From JAPLUA01 sp964625855 (GTDB lineage: Bacteria; Verrucomicrobiota; Verrucomicrobiia; Limisphaerales; UBA8199): 64,000 nucleotides of DNA. A program made the translations under genes and the position numbers. Shown piece after piece: positions 8,558 to 17,500 of the stretch (its first letter is position 1; each line of letters opens with the position of its first letter). The stretch is taken from contig CAZVFC010000022.1 of the NCBI GenBank assembly GCA_964625855.1, positions 1-64,000 on the forward strand. The letters run 5' to 3'. The notes beneath the pieces were generated by a model. The model was not told the origin of the DNA. It searched no databases and worked only from the letters and a program-made list of their open reading frames with translations.

Positions 8558-9057
8558 GATGGATTGAGTCTCCAGACAGCGAAGTTCAGCGCGCCGGCGA
8601 ATGTGACCCAGGCCACGTAGGGCACCAGCAGCGCGCCGGCCACCCATCGGGTCTTCCAGAAAGCTGCCGCGGCTGCCAGCAACGTCAGCCACAGCAACAC
8701 CAGGTCCGCAAACGCCAGGCCGGGATTGCGCAGCCCGAAGAAGAGTGGCGACCAAAGCGCGTTGAACCCCAGTTGCAGCAGAAAGAGCGACAGGGCGAGT
8801 CGCTGGGCGGCGAAGCCGCCGCGTTTCCAGACCAGCCAGGCCGCCACGGCCATAATCGTGTACAGAGCGGTCCACACGGGTCCGAAGATCCAGTTGGGCG
8901 GATTCCAGGCTGGCTTTTGCAGGCGCGCATACCACTCGCCCGGGAGGAAGAACCCGCCCAACACCGCCGCGGCGAAAGCAACTGCCAGCCAGCCGGCAAG
9001 TGCCAGGACCGAACGCGCCGGGCTGGGCCGAATCGAAATGGCGGACGATACAGGCAT
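8554..9057 (-). CDS. tspO: TspO/MBR family membrane protein
   Basis: The 167-residue protein has five membrane helices. It carries the family hallmarks PGEWYARLQKPAWNPPNWIFGPVWTALY near the N-terminal third, LFLLQLGFNALWSPLFFGLRNP in the middle and VPYVAWVTFAGALNFAVWRLN at the end. TspO binds tetrapyrroles and is linked to stress or light responses in bacteria. The start at 9057 (MPVSS) lies 10 bp after the stop of the site-2 protease gene, so the longer open frame reaching to 9189 is not needed. Downstream it overlaps the CIA30 gene by 4 bp. Confidence 0.92.
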   Translation of the reverse strand: MPVSSAISIRPSPARSVLALAGWLAVAFAAAVLGGFFLPGEWYARLQKPAWNPPNWIFGPVWTALYTIMAVAAWLVWKRGGFAAQRLALSLFLLQLGFNALWSPLFFGLRNPGLAFADLVLLWLTLLAAAAAFWKTRWVAGALLVPYVAWVTFAGALNFAVWRLNPS

Positions 9058-9067
9058 CGTCACGATG

Positions 9068-10255
9068 CTAGCCCAACGGGTCTGGCTTGCCAAATGCAAG
9101 CCCGAGCTTGCCCATCGCCGGTCGCGGGATGACCGGAGGCGCCGATGGAACCGAAAGCTTCGGCGGTTGGCGGTGCCGGCGCCGTTCAAGCGCGGCGCGG
9201 ACCATCAAATACTCGCCGAGATTTTCCGCGGTCAGCAGGCCGACGAGGATGCCGTCGCGCATGACCGGCCGGGTAAAGCCCCGTTCCGGATCCACCTGCG
9301 CCATGGCAGAATCGAGCGGCTCGTTGGCGTCCAGAGACTCGAAGTCCCGGTCCATCGCTGCGGCAACCAATGCACTGTCGCCCTGGTCGGCGAGCGCCCG
9401 AAGCAGCCTGGCATGAGGAAGAATCCCGATCACACGGCCATCTTCCGTCACAGGGAAATCCTGTTGGGAACCGGCCAGCATTGCACGCACCGCTTCACCC
9501 AGCGTGTTCTGCGGTGACAGGGTGCGGAACTCGGTCTGCATCGCCTCGCGCACCGCGCAATCGCCCAGCGCGGACCGCATCTCCACAGCAGCCGCTTCCT
9601 GCGCCGCCCCGATCCAGACGAAGAATGCAATCAGGATCAACATCGGATTCGTGAACAGGCCCACCGCTCCGAAGAGAATCGCCATGCCCTGGCCAATGGA
9701 CGCCGCAAGCCGTGTCGCGCGCGCGTAATCCAGTCGCAGCGCTAGAACAGCCCGCAGCACCCGGCCGCCGTCCATCGGAAAGGCGGGCAGGATATTGAAA
9801 AGCGCCAGAAAGACGTTCACGACAACCAGGCGCTCGACCAGGCTGCCGCTGGTCGCACTCAGCGAATGCAGAGGCTGCCACTGGCCGCTGAACTGCAGGC
9901 CGGCGTAAAGACCGGCGGCGATCACCACGTTGACCAAAGGTCCGGCCAGCGCCACGACCAGCTCCTGCGAGGGCTTTTCGGGCATACGCTCCAGCCGGGC
10001 GACGCCACCGATTGGCAGCAACGTGATGTCCCGCGTGGCAATGCCGTAGCGGCGCGCGGCCAACGCATGACCGTATTCGTGCAGCAGCACGCAGAGAAAC
10101 AGCCCGCTGAAGAACAGCACGCCCGTCAAACCCGCCTCCAGGCTCCGCCCGTTTAGCCAGTGGGCTGCGCCCACAAGGCCCAGAAGGAGGAGGAACGTCA
10201 GGTGGACGTACACGTCAATCCCCATGATCCGACCGATCTTTAACGACCATTTCAT
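9068..10255 (-). CDS. site-2 protease family (M50) membrane metallopeptidase with CBS domains
   Basis: The 395-residue protein starts MKWSLKIGRIMGIDVYVH. The zinc motif HEYGH lies at about residues 58-62 within LCVLLHEYGHALAARRYG, and the third ligand is in FPMDGGRVLRAVLAL at about 155. Four to six membrane helices make the protease core. Two CBS-like segments (about 215-330, DCAVREAMQTEFRTLSP ... AAAMDRDFESLDANEPL) form a cytosolic regulatory module. Rip3-like M50B proteases of this layout cleave membrane-bound signalling proteins. The ATG at 10255 is preferred over 10306. It lies between HPF and TspO genes in one orientation, consistent with a stress-response operon. Confidence 0.9.
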   Translation of the reverse strand: MKWSLKIGRIMGIDVYVHLTFLLLLGLVGAAHWLNGRSLEAGLTGVLFFSGLFLCVLLHEYGHALAARRYGIATRDITLLPIGGVARLERMPEKPSQELVVALAGPLVNVVIAAGLYAGLQFSGQWQPLHSLSATSGSLVERLVVVNVFLALFNILPAFPMDGGRVLRAVLALRLDYARATRLAASIGQGMAILFGAVGLFTNPMLILIAFFVWIGAAQEAAAVEMRSALGDCAVREAMQTEFRTLSPQNTLGEAVRAMLAGSQQDFPVTEDGRVIGILPHARLLRALADQGDSALVAAAMDRDFESLDANEPLDSAMAQVDPERGFTRPVMRDGILVGLLTAENLGEYLMVRAALERRRHRQPPKLSVPSAPPVIPRPAMGKLGLAFGKPDPLG

Positions 10256-10310
10256 AGTCCCAGTAGTCCTTTCTCGACTTAAGTGGTGATAGACAGTGGT
10301 GGCCAAATGG

Positions 10311-10658
10311 TTAGCGCAGAACCCGGCCTCTCCGCCGAGCCGGAGGCGTTCGCAAGTGGCCCGGCCCGCACCCGGTGGACTTGCGTTCGCGGTGCCGGAT
10401 CTGGCCGTCCAGGTTCGCCAGCGCCTTGCCCATCGCGGCGCGGATCGTGTGGTCGGAACCCTCCGCCCGGAGGTCCGGACCAGGAGTAACGATATAGATC
10501 GCTACCCGGTAAGCCGGGCTGGTTTCCCAGCGGCGTTCCAGCCGCACCCGTGCCTCGTCAATCTGAAGCCGCGGTTGGAGATTGAGGATGCGCTCTTCCA
10601 GCAGCGAGTCCAATTCGTGGGTTGACCGCAGGTGATGATGTTGCACTGTGAGTTTCAT
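10311..10658 (-). CDS. hpf: ribosome hibernation-promoting factor (HPF/sigma-54 modulation family), short form
   Basis: The 115-residue protein is the size of a short HPF or YfiA. It has the beta-alpha-beta core MKLTVQHHHLRSTHELDSLLEERI, RVRLERRWETSPAYRVAIYIVTPGPDLRAEG and the helix TIRAAMGKALANLDGQI. The family binds the 30S decoding centre and inactivates ribosomes in stationary phase or stress. The C-terminal 25 residues are basic and low complexity. It lies 55 bp before the M50 protease gene and 64 bp after the YugP-type peptidase gene. Confidence 0.82.
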   Translation of the reverse strand: MKLTVQHHHLRSTHELDSLLEERILNLQPRLQIDEARVRLERRWETSPAYRVAIYIVTPGPDLRAEGSDHTIRAAMGKALANLDGQIRHRERKSTGCGPGHLRTPPARRRGRVLR

Positions 10659-10722
10659 TGGTCTGTTCAGTTCTTGTGTGTTGTGGTTTCAGTTGGCATG
10701 TCTTCGCCTGTGTGAATCGGCA

Positions 10723-11412
10723 TCAGTCGCGATCCCTGCCGGTGATGAGCGGCAACACGTGCCAGAGGAAGTAGAGCAGCGAGGTAATGAACGCCGCCAC
10801 GTAGGTCCACGCCGCCGCGTTGAGCACCTGGCTGACCGCCGCAGCCTCACTGCCCGGAGCGATGAGGTTCATGCGCCCAAGGATCACCCTGGCCCGGCGC
10901 GTGGCGTCAAACTCGACCGGCAAAGTCACCAGGTTGAAGAGCATGATAATGCCCCAGGCAGCGGCGAGCACCGTCACGGCAACCATCGGCTGGATCAAGC
11001 CCGTGAAGAGACCCAACAGCGGCAGCCACATGACAATCTGGCTGGCATAGGTGGTGATCCCCACCGCCGCCATGCGCCAATGCAGCGGGCGGTAGGCCAA
11101 CTGGTGCTGGATCGCATGGCCGCACTCGTGCGCCGCCACGCCCAGCGCCGCCGGGGAGGAGCCGAAGTAGTTCTGGGAAGACAGGACCAGCCGCTTGCGC
11201 AACGGGTCGTAGTGGTCGCCGAGCATCTCGTCGTGGTGGGTGATCTCCACGTCGTGAATGCCGGCCTGCCGCAGAATCAACTCTGCCGCCTCTCCGCCGC
11301 TGACGCCGGATCGCACTGCGGTACGGCTGTGCCGCGCATACGCGGCTTTCACCCGCGCCGCTGCGAACAGCGAGAGCGCCATAGTCCCGATGAATAGAAT
11401 CCAAAGTGTCAT
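10723..11412 (-). CDS. YugP-type zinc metallopeptidase (neutral zinc metallopeptidase, PF04298)
   Basis: The 229-residue membrane protein has an N-terminal helix (MTLWILFIGTMALSLFAAA), a soluble segment with HHDEMLGDHYDPLRKRLVLS, and the zinc motif HECGH at about residues 111-115 within ALGVAAHECGHAIQHQ. Three further membrane helices follow, and the signature ATRRA occurs in PVEFDATRRARVIL. YugP-type peptidases are uncharacterised membrane proteases. The ATG at 11412 begins at the hydrophobic helix; the longer frame to 11478 lies in the divergent promoter region. It is the probable first gene of the five-gene operon and diverges from the LysR gene. Confidence 0.87.
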   Translation of the reverse strand: MTLWILFIGTMALSLFAAARVKAAYARHSRTAVRSGVSGGEAAELILRQAGIHDVEITHHDEMLGDHYDPLRKRLVLSSQNYFGSSPAALGVAAHECGHAIQHQLAYRPLHWRMAAVGITTYASQIVMWLPLLGLFTGLIQPMVAVTVLAAAWGIIMLFNLVTLPVEFDATRRARVILGRMNLIAPGSEAAAVSQVLNAAAWTYVAAFITSLLYFLWHVLPLITGRDRD

Positions 11413-11570
11413 AATTCGTTCGTTCGTTGTTCTCTTCCTCAGCCGAGCGGTTCCACCCGGAACAGCCCACTGACTCATGTTTCGTTGGCGAAACGTAGGC
11501 CGGGGCGGCAGCGGCCTCTAATACACAATTCCTCATTTACTCTTAGGTTTATCCGAATAGTCTGCCTCGC
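11413..11570. promoter_or_regulatory. divergent regulatory region with two perfect dyads
   Basis: This 158-bp gap separates the YugP-led operon from the LysR gene. It contains GTTCC-N4-GGAAC (11450-11463) and GTTTCG-TTGG-CGAAAC (11479-11494). LysR regulators commonly bind interrupted dyads between themselves and a divergent target, so these are candidate operators. No unambiguous -35/-10 pair was identified. Confidence 0.4.
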
Positions 11571-12488
11571 ATGGAATGGCTGAATTACCATCACCTCCGG
11601 TACTTCTGGGTCGTGGCGAAGGAAGGCAGCCTCAAGAAGGCCGCCGATAAGCTGCACGTGTCCCAGCCCTCCATCTCGGAACAGATCAAGGAGTTGGAGG
11701 AGGTTCTCGGCGAATCGCTCTTCCGACGCAGCGGCCGCGCCAATGTCCTCACGGACGCCGGCCAGGTTGTGCTCCGTTATGCGGAGGAAATCTTCGGCCT
11801 GGGCGCTGAGCTCATGCGCGCCGTCAAACAACGGCCCGGGTTGCAGTCGCTCCGCTTTTACGTGGGTGTGGCCGATGCCATCCCCAAGCTAGTGGTCAAT
11901 GACATTCTCAAACCGGTGCTGGCGGGGCTGCCAGCTATTCATATCATTTGCCGGGAGGGAAAGATGGAAGACCTCCTGTCGCAATTGGCGGCGCACCGGC
12001 TCGATATCGTGCTGGCGGATGAGCCGGCACCAAGCAGCATCAAGTTCCGGGCCTTCACCCACCTCCTGGGCGAGTCCGGTGTTTGTTTCTGCGCCGCGCC
12101 TCGACTCGCTGCCCGGCTGCGGCCAAGATTTCCCGCATCGCTGCATGACGCGCCGGCCCTGCTGCCAACGGAGAACACGGCCCTGCGGCGCTGCCTGGAA
12201 CAGTGGTTCCAACAGCGGCAGGTCCGCCCCCGGGTTGTCGCCGAGTTCGAGGATGCCGCGCTGATCAAGGTGATGGCCGCTGACGGGAAAGGCTTCGCCC
12301 CCGTCCCCACCGTTGTCGCCGAGGAGGCCCTCACTCGCTACCGGCTGCAGCAGATCGGGATCACTGAAGAATGCAAGCAGCAGTTTTACGCCATCACCGC
12401 GGAGCGGAGGATCGTCCACCCGGCCGCCGTGGCAATTACGGAAAACGCCCAGGCACGGCTTGCGGCAAACGCCGGGAAGCAGCGATAA
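11571..12488 (+). CDS. LysR-family regulator, NhaR-like
   Basis: The 305-residue protein has an N-terminal winged helix beginning MEWLNYHHLRYFWVVAKEGS, with the recognition region KKAADKLHVSQPSISEQIKELE (about 22-43). A LysR substrate-binding domain follows, with GVADAIPKLVVNDILKPVL and HRLDIVLADEPAP. The opening LNYHHLRYFW and the ADAIPK block are characteristic of NhaR, which in E. coli responds to Na+ and controls nhaA and osmC. No nhaA lies nearby; the divergent operon (YugP, HPF, M50, TspO, CIA30) is the likely target. The start is fixed by the family N-terminus. Confidence 0.87.
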   Translation: MEWLNYHHLRYFWVVAKEGSLKKAADKLHVSQPSISEQIKELEEVLGESLFRRSGRANVLTDAGQVVLRYAEEIFGLGAELMRAVKQRPGLQSLRFYVGVADAIPKLVVNDILKPVLAGLPAIHIICREGKMEDLLSQLAAHRLDIVLADEPAPSSIKFRAFTHLLGESGVCFCAAPRLAARLRPRFPASLHDAPALLPTENTALRRCLEQWFQQRQVRPRVVAEFEDAALIKVMAADGKGFAPVPTVVAEEALTRYRLQQIGITEECKQQFYAITAERRIVHPAAVAITENAQARLAANAGKQR

Positions 12489-12510
12489 GCTGTGCCGAAG
12501 AGGAGGCTCG

Positions 12511-12939
12511 TTAGAGCCGCAGCATCTCCTCTTGGCTAAGGAGGCGGAAGCCTTGCTGTTCGAGGACGGTGCGGGCCTGGGCGAGGGGATGCACCTCGAT
12601 GATCAGGATGGCGCGTTTCTGGACGACAAAGCCGGAACAATTGTCGAGGTTGATGTTGTTGCGGCCCAGCAAATCCGCCACCGCCTGCAGGGAGCCGGGC
12701 TTGTCGGGCACCTCCACCGCCAGCGCTTCCAAGAGCGAAACCATCACGCCCTTCTCTTTGAGGACGCGGACGGCCTCGTCCCGCTGCGGGACCAGAAACT
12801 TCATCACCCCGAAGCTGCCGCTGTTGGCAATGGTGAGCCAGCAGAGATTGACTCCGGCATCCGCCAGCAATTTGGTGATCCGGGCGGTCTGGCCGGGTTT
12901 GTTTTCGACGAAGACGGCGATCAGGTATACAGCGTTCAT
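12511..12939 (-). CDS. double ACT-domain protein
   Basis: The 142-residue protein consists of two ACT domains: residues 1-65 (VYLIAVFVENKPGQTARITKLLADAGVNL) and 70-142 (EVPDKPGSLQAVADLLGRNNINLDNC). ACT domains bind amino acids or related small ligands and regulate enzymes. Stand-alone versions are commonly encoded next to phenylacetate-CoA ligases, as here, where the gene begins 34 bp after paaK. The start at 12939 (MNAVY) matches the first beta strand; the open frame extends further upstream only as shadow. Confidence 0.85.
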   Translation of the reverse strand: MNAVYLIAVFVENKPGQTARITKLLADAGVNLCWLTIANSGSFGVMKFLVPQRDEAVRVLKEKGVMVSLLEALAVEVPDKPGSLQAVADLLGRNNINLDNCSGFVVQKRAILIIEVHPLAQARTVLEQQGFRLLSQEEMLRL

Positions 12940-12973
12940 GGTGATCAGGAATGATCGGTTGCGGTGCTGGGGT

Positions 12974-14269
12974 CTAGAGCGATCGTTTGTCAATAACCCG
13001 CTTGGCTTTGCCTTCAGCGACCGGCAATGAGCCGGCGGGCAGGAGGTCCACCTTGGGCCGGACCCACGTCTCGGCCTTGAGTTTCTCGACGAGTTGCTTT
13101 TGCAGGGCTGCCACGTGCTCGACTTGTCCGTCAAACCCGGCGGCGGCAAGCTCCACCTTGACCGTCAGATCGTCCAAGCCCTCGATGATGATCACGTAGT
13201 TGCGGCCCACCTGCGGGAAGGACATGAGCACGCGCTCGATCTGCTGGGGGAAGACGTTCACGCCTCGGATGATGAGCATGTCATCCGAGCGGCCCGTGAT
13301 GCGGTTCAGGCGGCGGTGGGTGCGTCCGCATTTGCACGGCTCGGGGATGATAGAGGTGATGTCCCGGGTGCGATAGCGCAGGATGGGCATGGCCTCGCGC
13401 TGGAGGGTGGTAAGCACCATCTCGCCCGTCTCGCCCTCGGGCAAAGGCTCACCCGTCTCGGGGTTGATGATTTCGAGGAGGAAGTTGTCTTCCCAGAGGT
13501 GAAGGCCGGCTTTGTATTGGCAATCGAAAGCGACGCCGGGGCCGCTCATTTCAGTGAGCCCGTATGAATTGTACACATCACAGCCGAAGGCCTGCTCGAT
13601 GCGGCGTCGGGTTTCCTCGGTGTGGGGTTCGGCGCCGACGAAGGCTTTGCGCAGCGTGAGATCTCTGCGGGGATCAACGCCCTTCTGTTCAAGAAGTCCG
13701 GCAAAATAGAGCGCATAGCTGGGCAGGATATGCACGGCAGTGGTGTGGAAGTCCTGCATGAGCATCAGTTGCCGCTCGGAGGTGCCCGGCCCGGCTGGAA
13801 TGATCATGCAGCCGACCTTCTCGGCGCCATAGTGCATGATCAGGCCGCCGGTGAAGAGACCGTAGCTCATCATGTTCTGGAACACGTCCTTCCGGGTGAT
13901 GCCCGTCGAGACGAGCGAACGCGCAGTGAGCTGGGCGGCGTTCTCAATGTCGTTGCGCGAAAAGAAGATGGCCTTGGGTTTGCCGGTGGTGCCGCTGGAG
14001 GTGTGCAGGCGCACGGGTTCGTCGCGGTCTACCGCCAGCATGCCGTCGGGGTAAATCGAACGCAGGTCGGCGCCCGTGGTGAAGGGCAGCCGGCGCACGT
14101 CGGCCAGCGACTTGATATCGCCGGGCCGCACGCCGAGCGCCGCGAATTGCTTCTGGTAGAAGGGCACGCGTTCGGCCAGGCGCTTGACGGTATCCTGGAG
14201 CCGCTTGAGTTGGAGTCCTTCCAGAGTCGAGCGCGGCATCGTCTCGGACTCTTGATCCCAAAACATCAT
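12974..14269 (-). CDS. paaK: phenylacetate-CoA ligase (PaaK-type adenylate-forming enzyme)
   Basis: The 431-residue protein is the usual PaaK length. The P-loop-like A3 motif is LHTSSGTTGKPKAIFF (about residues 88-103). The adenylate-binding block YNSYGLTEMSGPGVAFDC lies near 232-249. A C-terminal AMP-binding region follows with YRTRDITSIIPEPCKCGRTHRRLNRITGRSDDMLIIRGVNVFP. It activates phenylacetate or another arylacetate with ATP and CoA. No other paa genes lie in the window, so the physiological role (aromatic degradation or amino-acid salvage) is open. It is paired with the ACT protein downstream. Confidence 0.92.
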   Translation of the reverse strand: MMFWDQESETMPRSTLEGLQLKRLQDTVKRLAERVPFYQKQFAALGVRPGDIKSLADVRRLPFTTGADLRSIYPDGMLAVDRDEPVRLHTSSGTTGKPKAIFFSRNDIENAAQLTARSLVSTGITRKDVFQNMMSYGLFTGGLIMHYGAEKVGCMIIPAGPGTSERQLMLMQDFHTTAVHILPSYALYFAGLLEQKGVDPRRDLTLRKAFVGAEPHTEETRRRIEQAFGCDVYNSYGLTEMSGPGVAFDCQYKAGLHLWEDNFLLEIINPETGEPLPEGETGEMVLTTLQREAMPILRYRTRDITSIIPEPCKCGRTHRRLNRITGRSDDMLIIRGVNVFPQQIERVLMSFPQVGRNYVIIIEGLDDLTVKVELAAAGFDGQVEHVAALQKQLVEKLKAETWVRPKVDLLPAGSLPVAEGKAKRVIDKRSL

Positions 14270-14369
14270 CGTAAGCCGAATCTAGGCAGCTTGGCGCGAT
14301 ATTGTCCAGCCGTAATCGCCAGGGGGCTATCTTGATCCCACCACCGCTCTCGGCAATTGGGACATGCGC

Positions 14370-14477
14370 GGAGCGCGGCTGTCCTCAGCCGCAGCACGCG
14401 CGTCAGGGAGCGGCTCTCGGGACAACGGGGCAGGCCCGCCTTGTCGGGGCGGCTGCGGCTGAGGACAGCCGCGCTCC
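14370..14477. repeat. 26-bp perfect inverted repeat with nested palindromes (intergenic mosaic element)
   Basis: The left arm at 14370-14395 (starting GGAGCGCGGCTGTCCTC) is exactly complementary to the right arm at 14452-14477. The 56-nt interior holds a further dyad (GACAACGGG ... CCCGCCTTGTC). The element sits between two minus-strand genes. It is GC-rich, has no transposase and no T-tract, so it resembles a REP/MITE-like intergenic element rather than a simple terminator. No second copy was found in this window. Confidence 0.75.
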
Positions 14478-14514
14478 GTTGGCGGTGTCGAGATGCGCCC
14501 ATCGCCAGGCGTTG

Positions 14515-17500
14515 TCACAACCACTCCCGCAGCTTCTCCTGGTATTTGTTATAAATGAAGCCCAGGACGAGCAGCACGATGCCGAGTGCCATGAAGCTCA
14601 GGATCCGGTAAATCGTCTCCAGCTTCCAGACATCCACGACCATCACGCGCCCCAGCGCGCAAGCCAGGATGCCCAGTCCCAGCCAGCGATACATGCGCTC
14701 GCGCAAGGCGATGCCAGCGGTAAACAGCGCCAAGGCCAGCAACGACCAACTGGCGGTGAGATAAAACCCGCTCGGCTGTTGCTCCAGCACCCACAGGGAA
14801 AGGAACCGCCACAGGCTGAGCCCGCCGATGATGATGACCGCGCCGTGGACCTCCGGGCCAATCGGATAGCGCTCGGGCAAGCGCCGGGCGAACTGGCGCT
14901 GCGCCAGCAGAATCAGAATCACCACCAGATTCGGCCAATATACCCGGGACGTTTGAATGAGCGGCAGCCAGAACAGCGTTAGAGCCACCAGCGTATAGGC
15001 GGCGCTGAAGAACAGAGCCTCGCGCTTTTGTTGCCATCCGGCCCACACGAAGACCCATAGGCCGAGCAAAGCCAGCAGCCAGATTCGTTCCCGTTCGGGG
15101 ATGTATTGACATACCCACCAGATGGACATGGCCAGCGCCGCCCAGCGATAGACGAACGCCAGGTGCAGCAGCGGCTCGCTGACCCGCCCGGTAGCATCGG
15201 GCTTGCGCTCGAACCACCTGATGGTTGAGAACGAGAGCAGGCCCAGCGCGGCAATGGGTGCTAGCGGGAGCGCCCAATGGGGCTTGCCCTGCGCAAGCTG
15301 GAGCACGAACTGCACGCAGCTTACCCCCAGGAAGATTTGGCCGCAGATGGCTAACAGCCAGGCCCGGGTGAACACGCCGTAGGCGGTAATGGCGACCGCC
15401 AGCAGGCTGGTCACCGCCAGCCAGGCCGGCAGCTCGTACTCCTGCCCAAGCCAGCCATAGAGCACGCCGATGATTGCCAGCGCGTAGAGCCCCTGCCAGA
15501 GGAGCCCGATCTGCGAGCGCAGCTCGATGGCCTTCTGCGTTTGCCACCAGTGACTCAGCCCGAGCGAGATGACGATCATCAGCACGGGCTTCCACCACGC
15601 CGGCGCCGGACCGGTGTCGAAAGTGTTGACGAGCCAGGCCAGTTGCGCCAGGAGCAGGTAGCCCTGGCTGAGATGGGTCAGTTCGCGCACGCGCAGGCCA
15701 TAGATCGAGAGCGTGAGCGGGACCGCGGCCAAGGCCAGGACGAGCGGAAAGTTGGCGCGCGTGGTGTTGTCCCAGGCGACCACCAGGCCGATCACCAAGG
15801 CCAGCACCGCGAAGTAACTCGGCTGCGGGCGCATGATCGCCTGACTGCTTGCGGCGGTCTCGCGGTGGACCAGCACCATGTTGACCAGCATCAGCGCGCC
15901 CAGCCCGAGACCCAGCCAAAGTCCGGGGGTGTCGAACTGCCTCATGCCGTCCATGCCCCAGCCCACCGCCAGCCCGGCGGCGATATACGCGCCCACCAGC
16001 AAAACCAGGTTCTTCCGCTGCTGGCCGGCGATGAGCAGAACCACGCTCTCCGCCGCCAGAATCAGCGCGAGCTGCAGGCCCGAATACTTGGTGATGAACC
16101 CGACGGTCACCAGCAGCAGGCCCTGCGTGAGGCAGGAATTCTTGGCCAGGGGCTCGGCCGCCAGGACGCGCCGGGCCAGTTCGGCCAGCACCAGCAGCAC
16201 GGAGCCGTAAATCAGGCAGAACTTCCAGAACCCCCCCGTCTGCACTTGCAGCATCGTCAACAGAAAGCCGGTGAAGAAAGCACCGTTGTTGAGCGTGAGG
16301 AAGCCCGCCCGCGTTTGCCCTGCGAACTTCTCATCCTTCGACAGGAAGACCGCCGCCGTGAACACGAGCCAGTAGCTGATAAGGAAATACGTGCCGGTAC
16401 ACAAGCCTTCCTCCGGCGACACCCAATGCCAGGCGCTGCCGTCGAAGAACCGCCAGAACCCATACGCGGCATAAGTGGCGACCAGGCTGGCGAAGGACAG
16501 TGCCGCCCAGCGGTTGCGCACCAGGAAGAAGACCGCCGCCGCCGTCAGCACCAGGTTCGAGTAAAGCGTGAAGTAGCCGACGCGGGTGATGATCGAGGTG
16601 TAATAGGCCAGGCCCACGGCGAACAAGGCCAGCACCTCGGATTTCTTGCGGTCGGCGATCCAGACCATGAGGCCCGCCCACGCCAGCAGTAACGCCCCGG
16701 CGAGCGTCTGATTCTGTATGATCTTGAGATGGTCGTTGTAGTACGCGGCGTAGGTGGTGAAATAGACAGCAGCCAGCCCGCCGGCGAAGAGCACTTGCGC
16801 GTAGTTCTTCAGCGATTCCTTGGCCGCTCTGCGCTGCCACCAACCGCCCGCGACCAGCAGGCCGGCGCTGACGACATAAAGCAACGCGACTTTGCCGCCC
16901 GGACCCAGTTTGCTGATGAAGTTCTGGTAGGCCAGGTTCCCGAAGAACACCAGGGCCGTGAGCACCATCACAATCCCGATGCGCACCAGCCAATAGGTCC
17001 CCAATCGCATCTCGAAGGAGCCTTTCCCAGCCGGCGCCGACCTGGGCATCGCGGGTGGCGTTGGGGGCAGGCTGCCCCCAGCCGACGCTGTGGTTGCCGG
17101 AGCGGCTGTCGGGATCGGTGGCGGCGTGGGTATCGGCGTCTTTGCGACTGTGAGGAGCGTGGAGCGCCCGCAATGCGGGCAAAGGATGGTATCGCCCACC
17201 GCGCCGACTGGAAACTCGATGTGCCCGCCGCAACCCCGGCAGACGCCCTTCACGAGATGCTTCTCCACCGGCTCGGAGCGCAGCCGCAGCCTGGGTGCCT
17301 CCGGCAAAGTAGGACGACGCGTCTCGCCCGTCCCCCCGCTCTGCTCCGTTACTTGCATCTTTGCCGCCGCACTCGCTGCTGCCGGGATGACCGGAGGAAC
17401 CGCTGTCGGTGGAATGGAAACCGGCGCCGCGGGAGGCAACTGAGCGCGCAAAGGTCCTTCCTTGTGCACTTCCTCTGACCTCTGACCTCTGACCTCTGGC

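Noticed and set aside
15541..16692. 383-codon open frame on the plus strand
   Set aside because: Antisense to the DUF2339 gene; Gln/Arg/His-rich, no motif.
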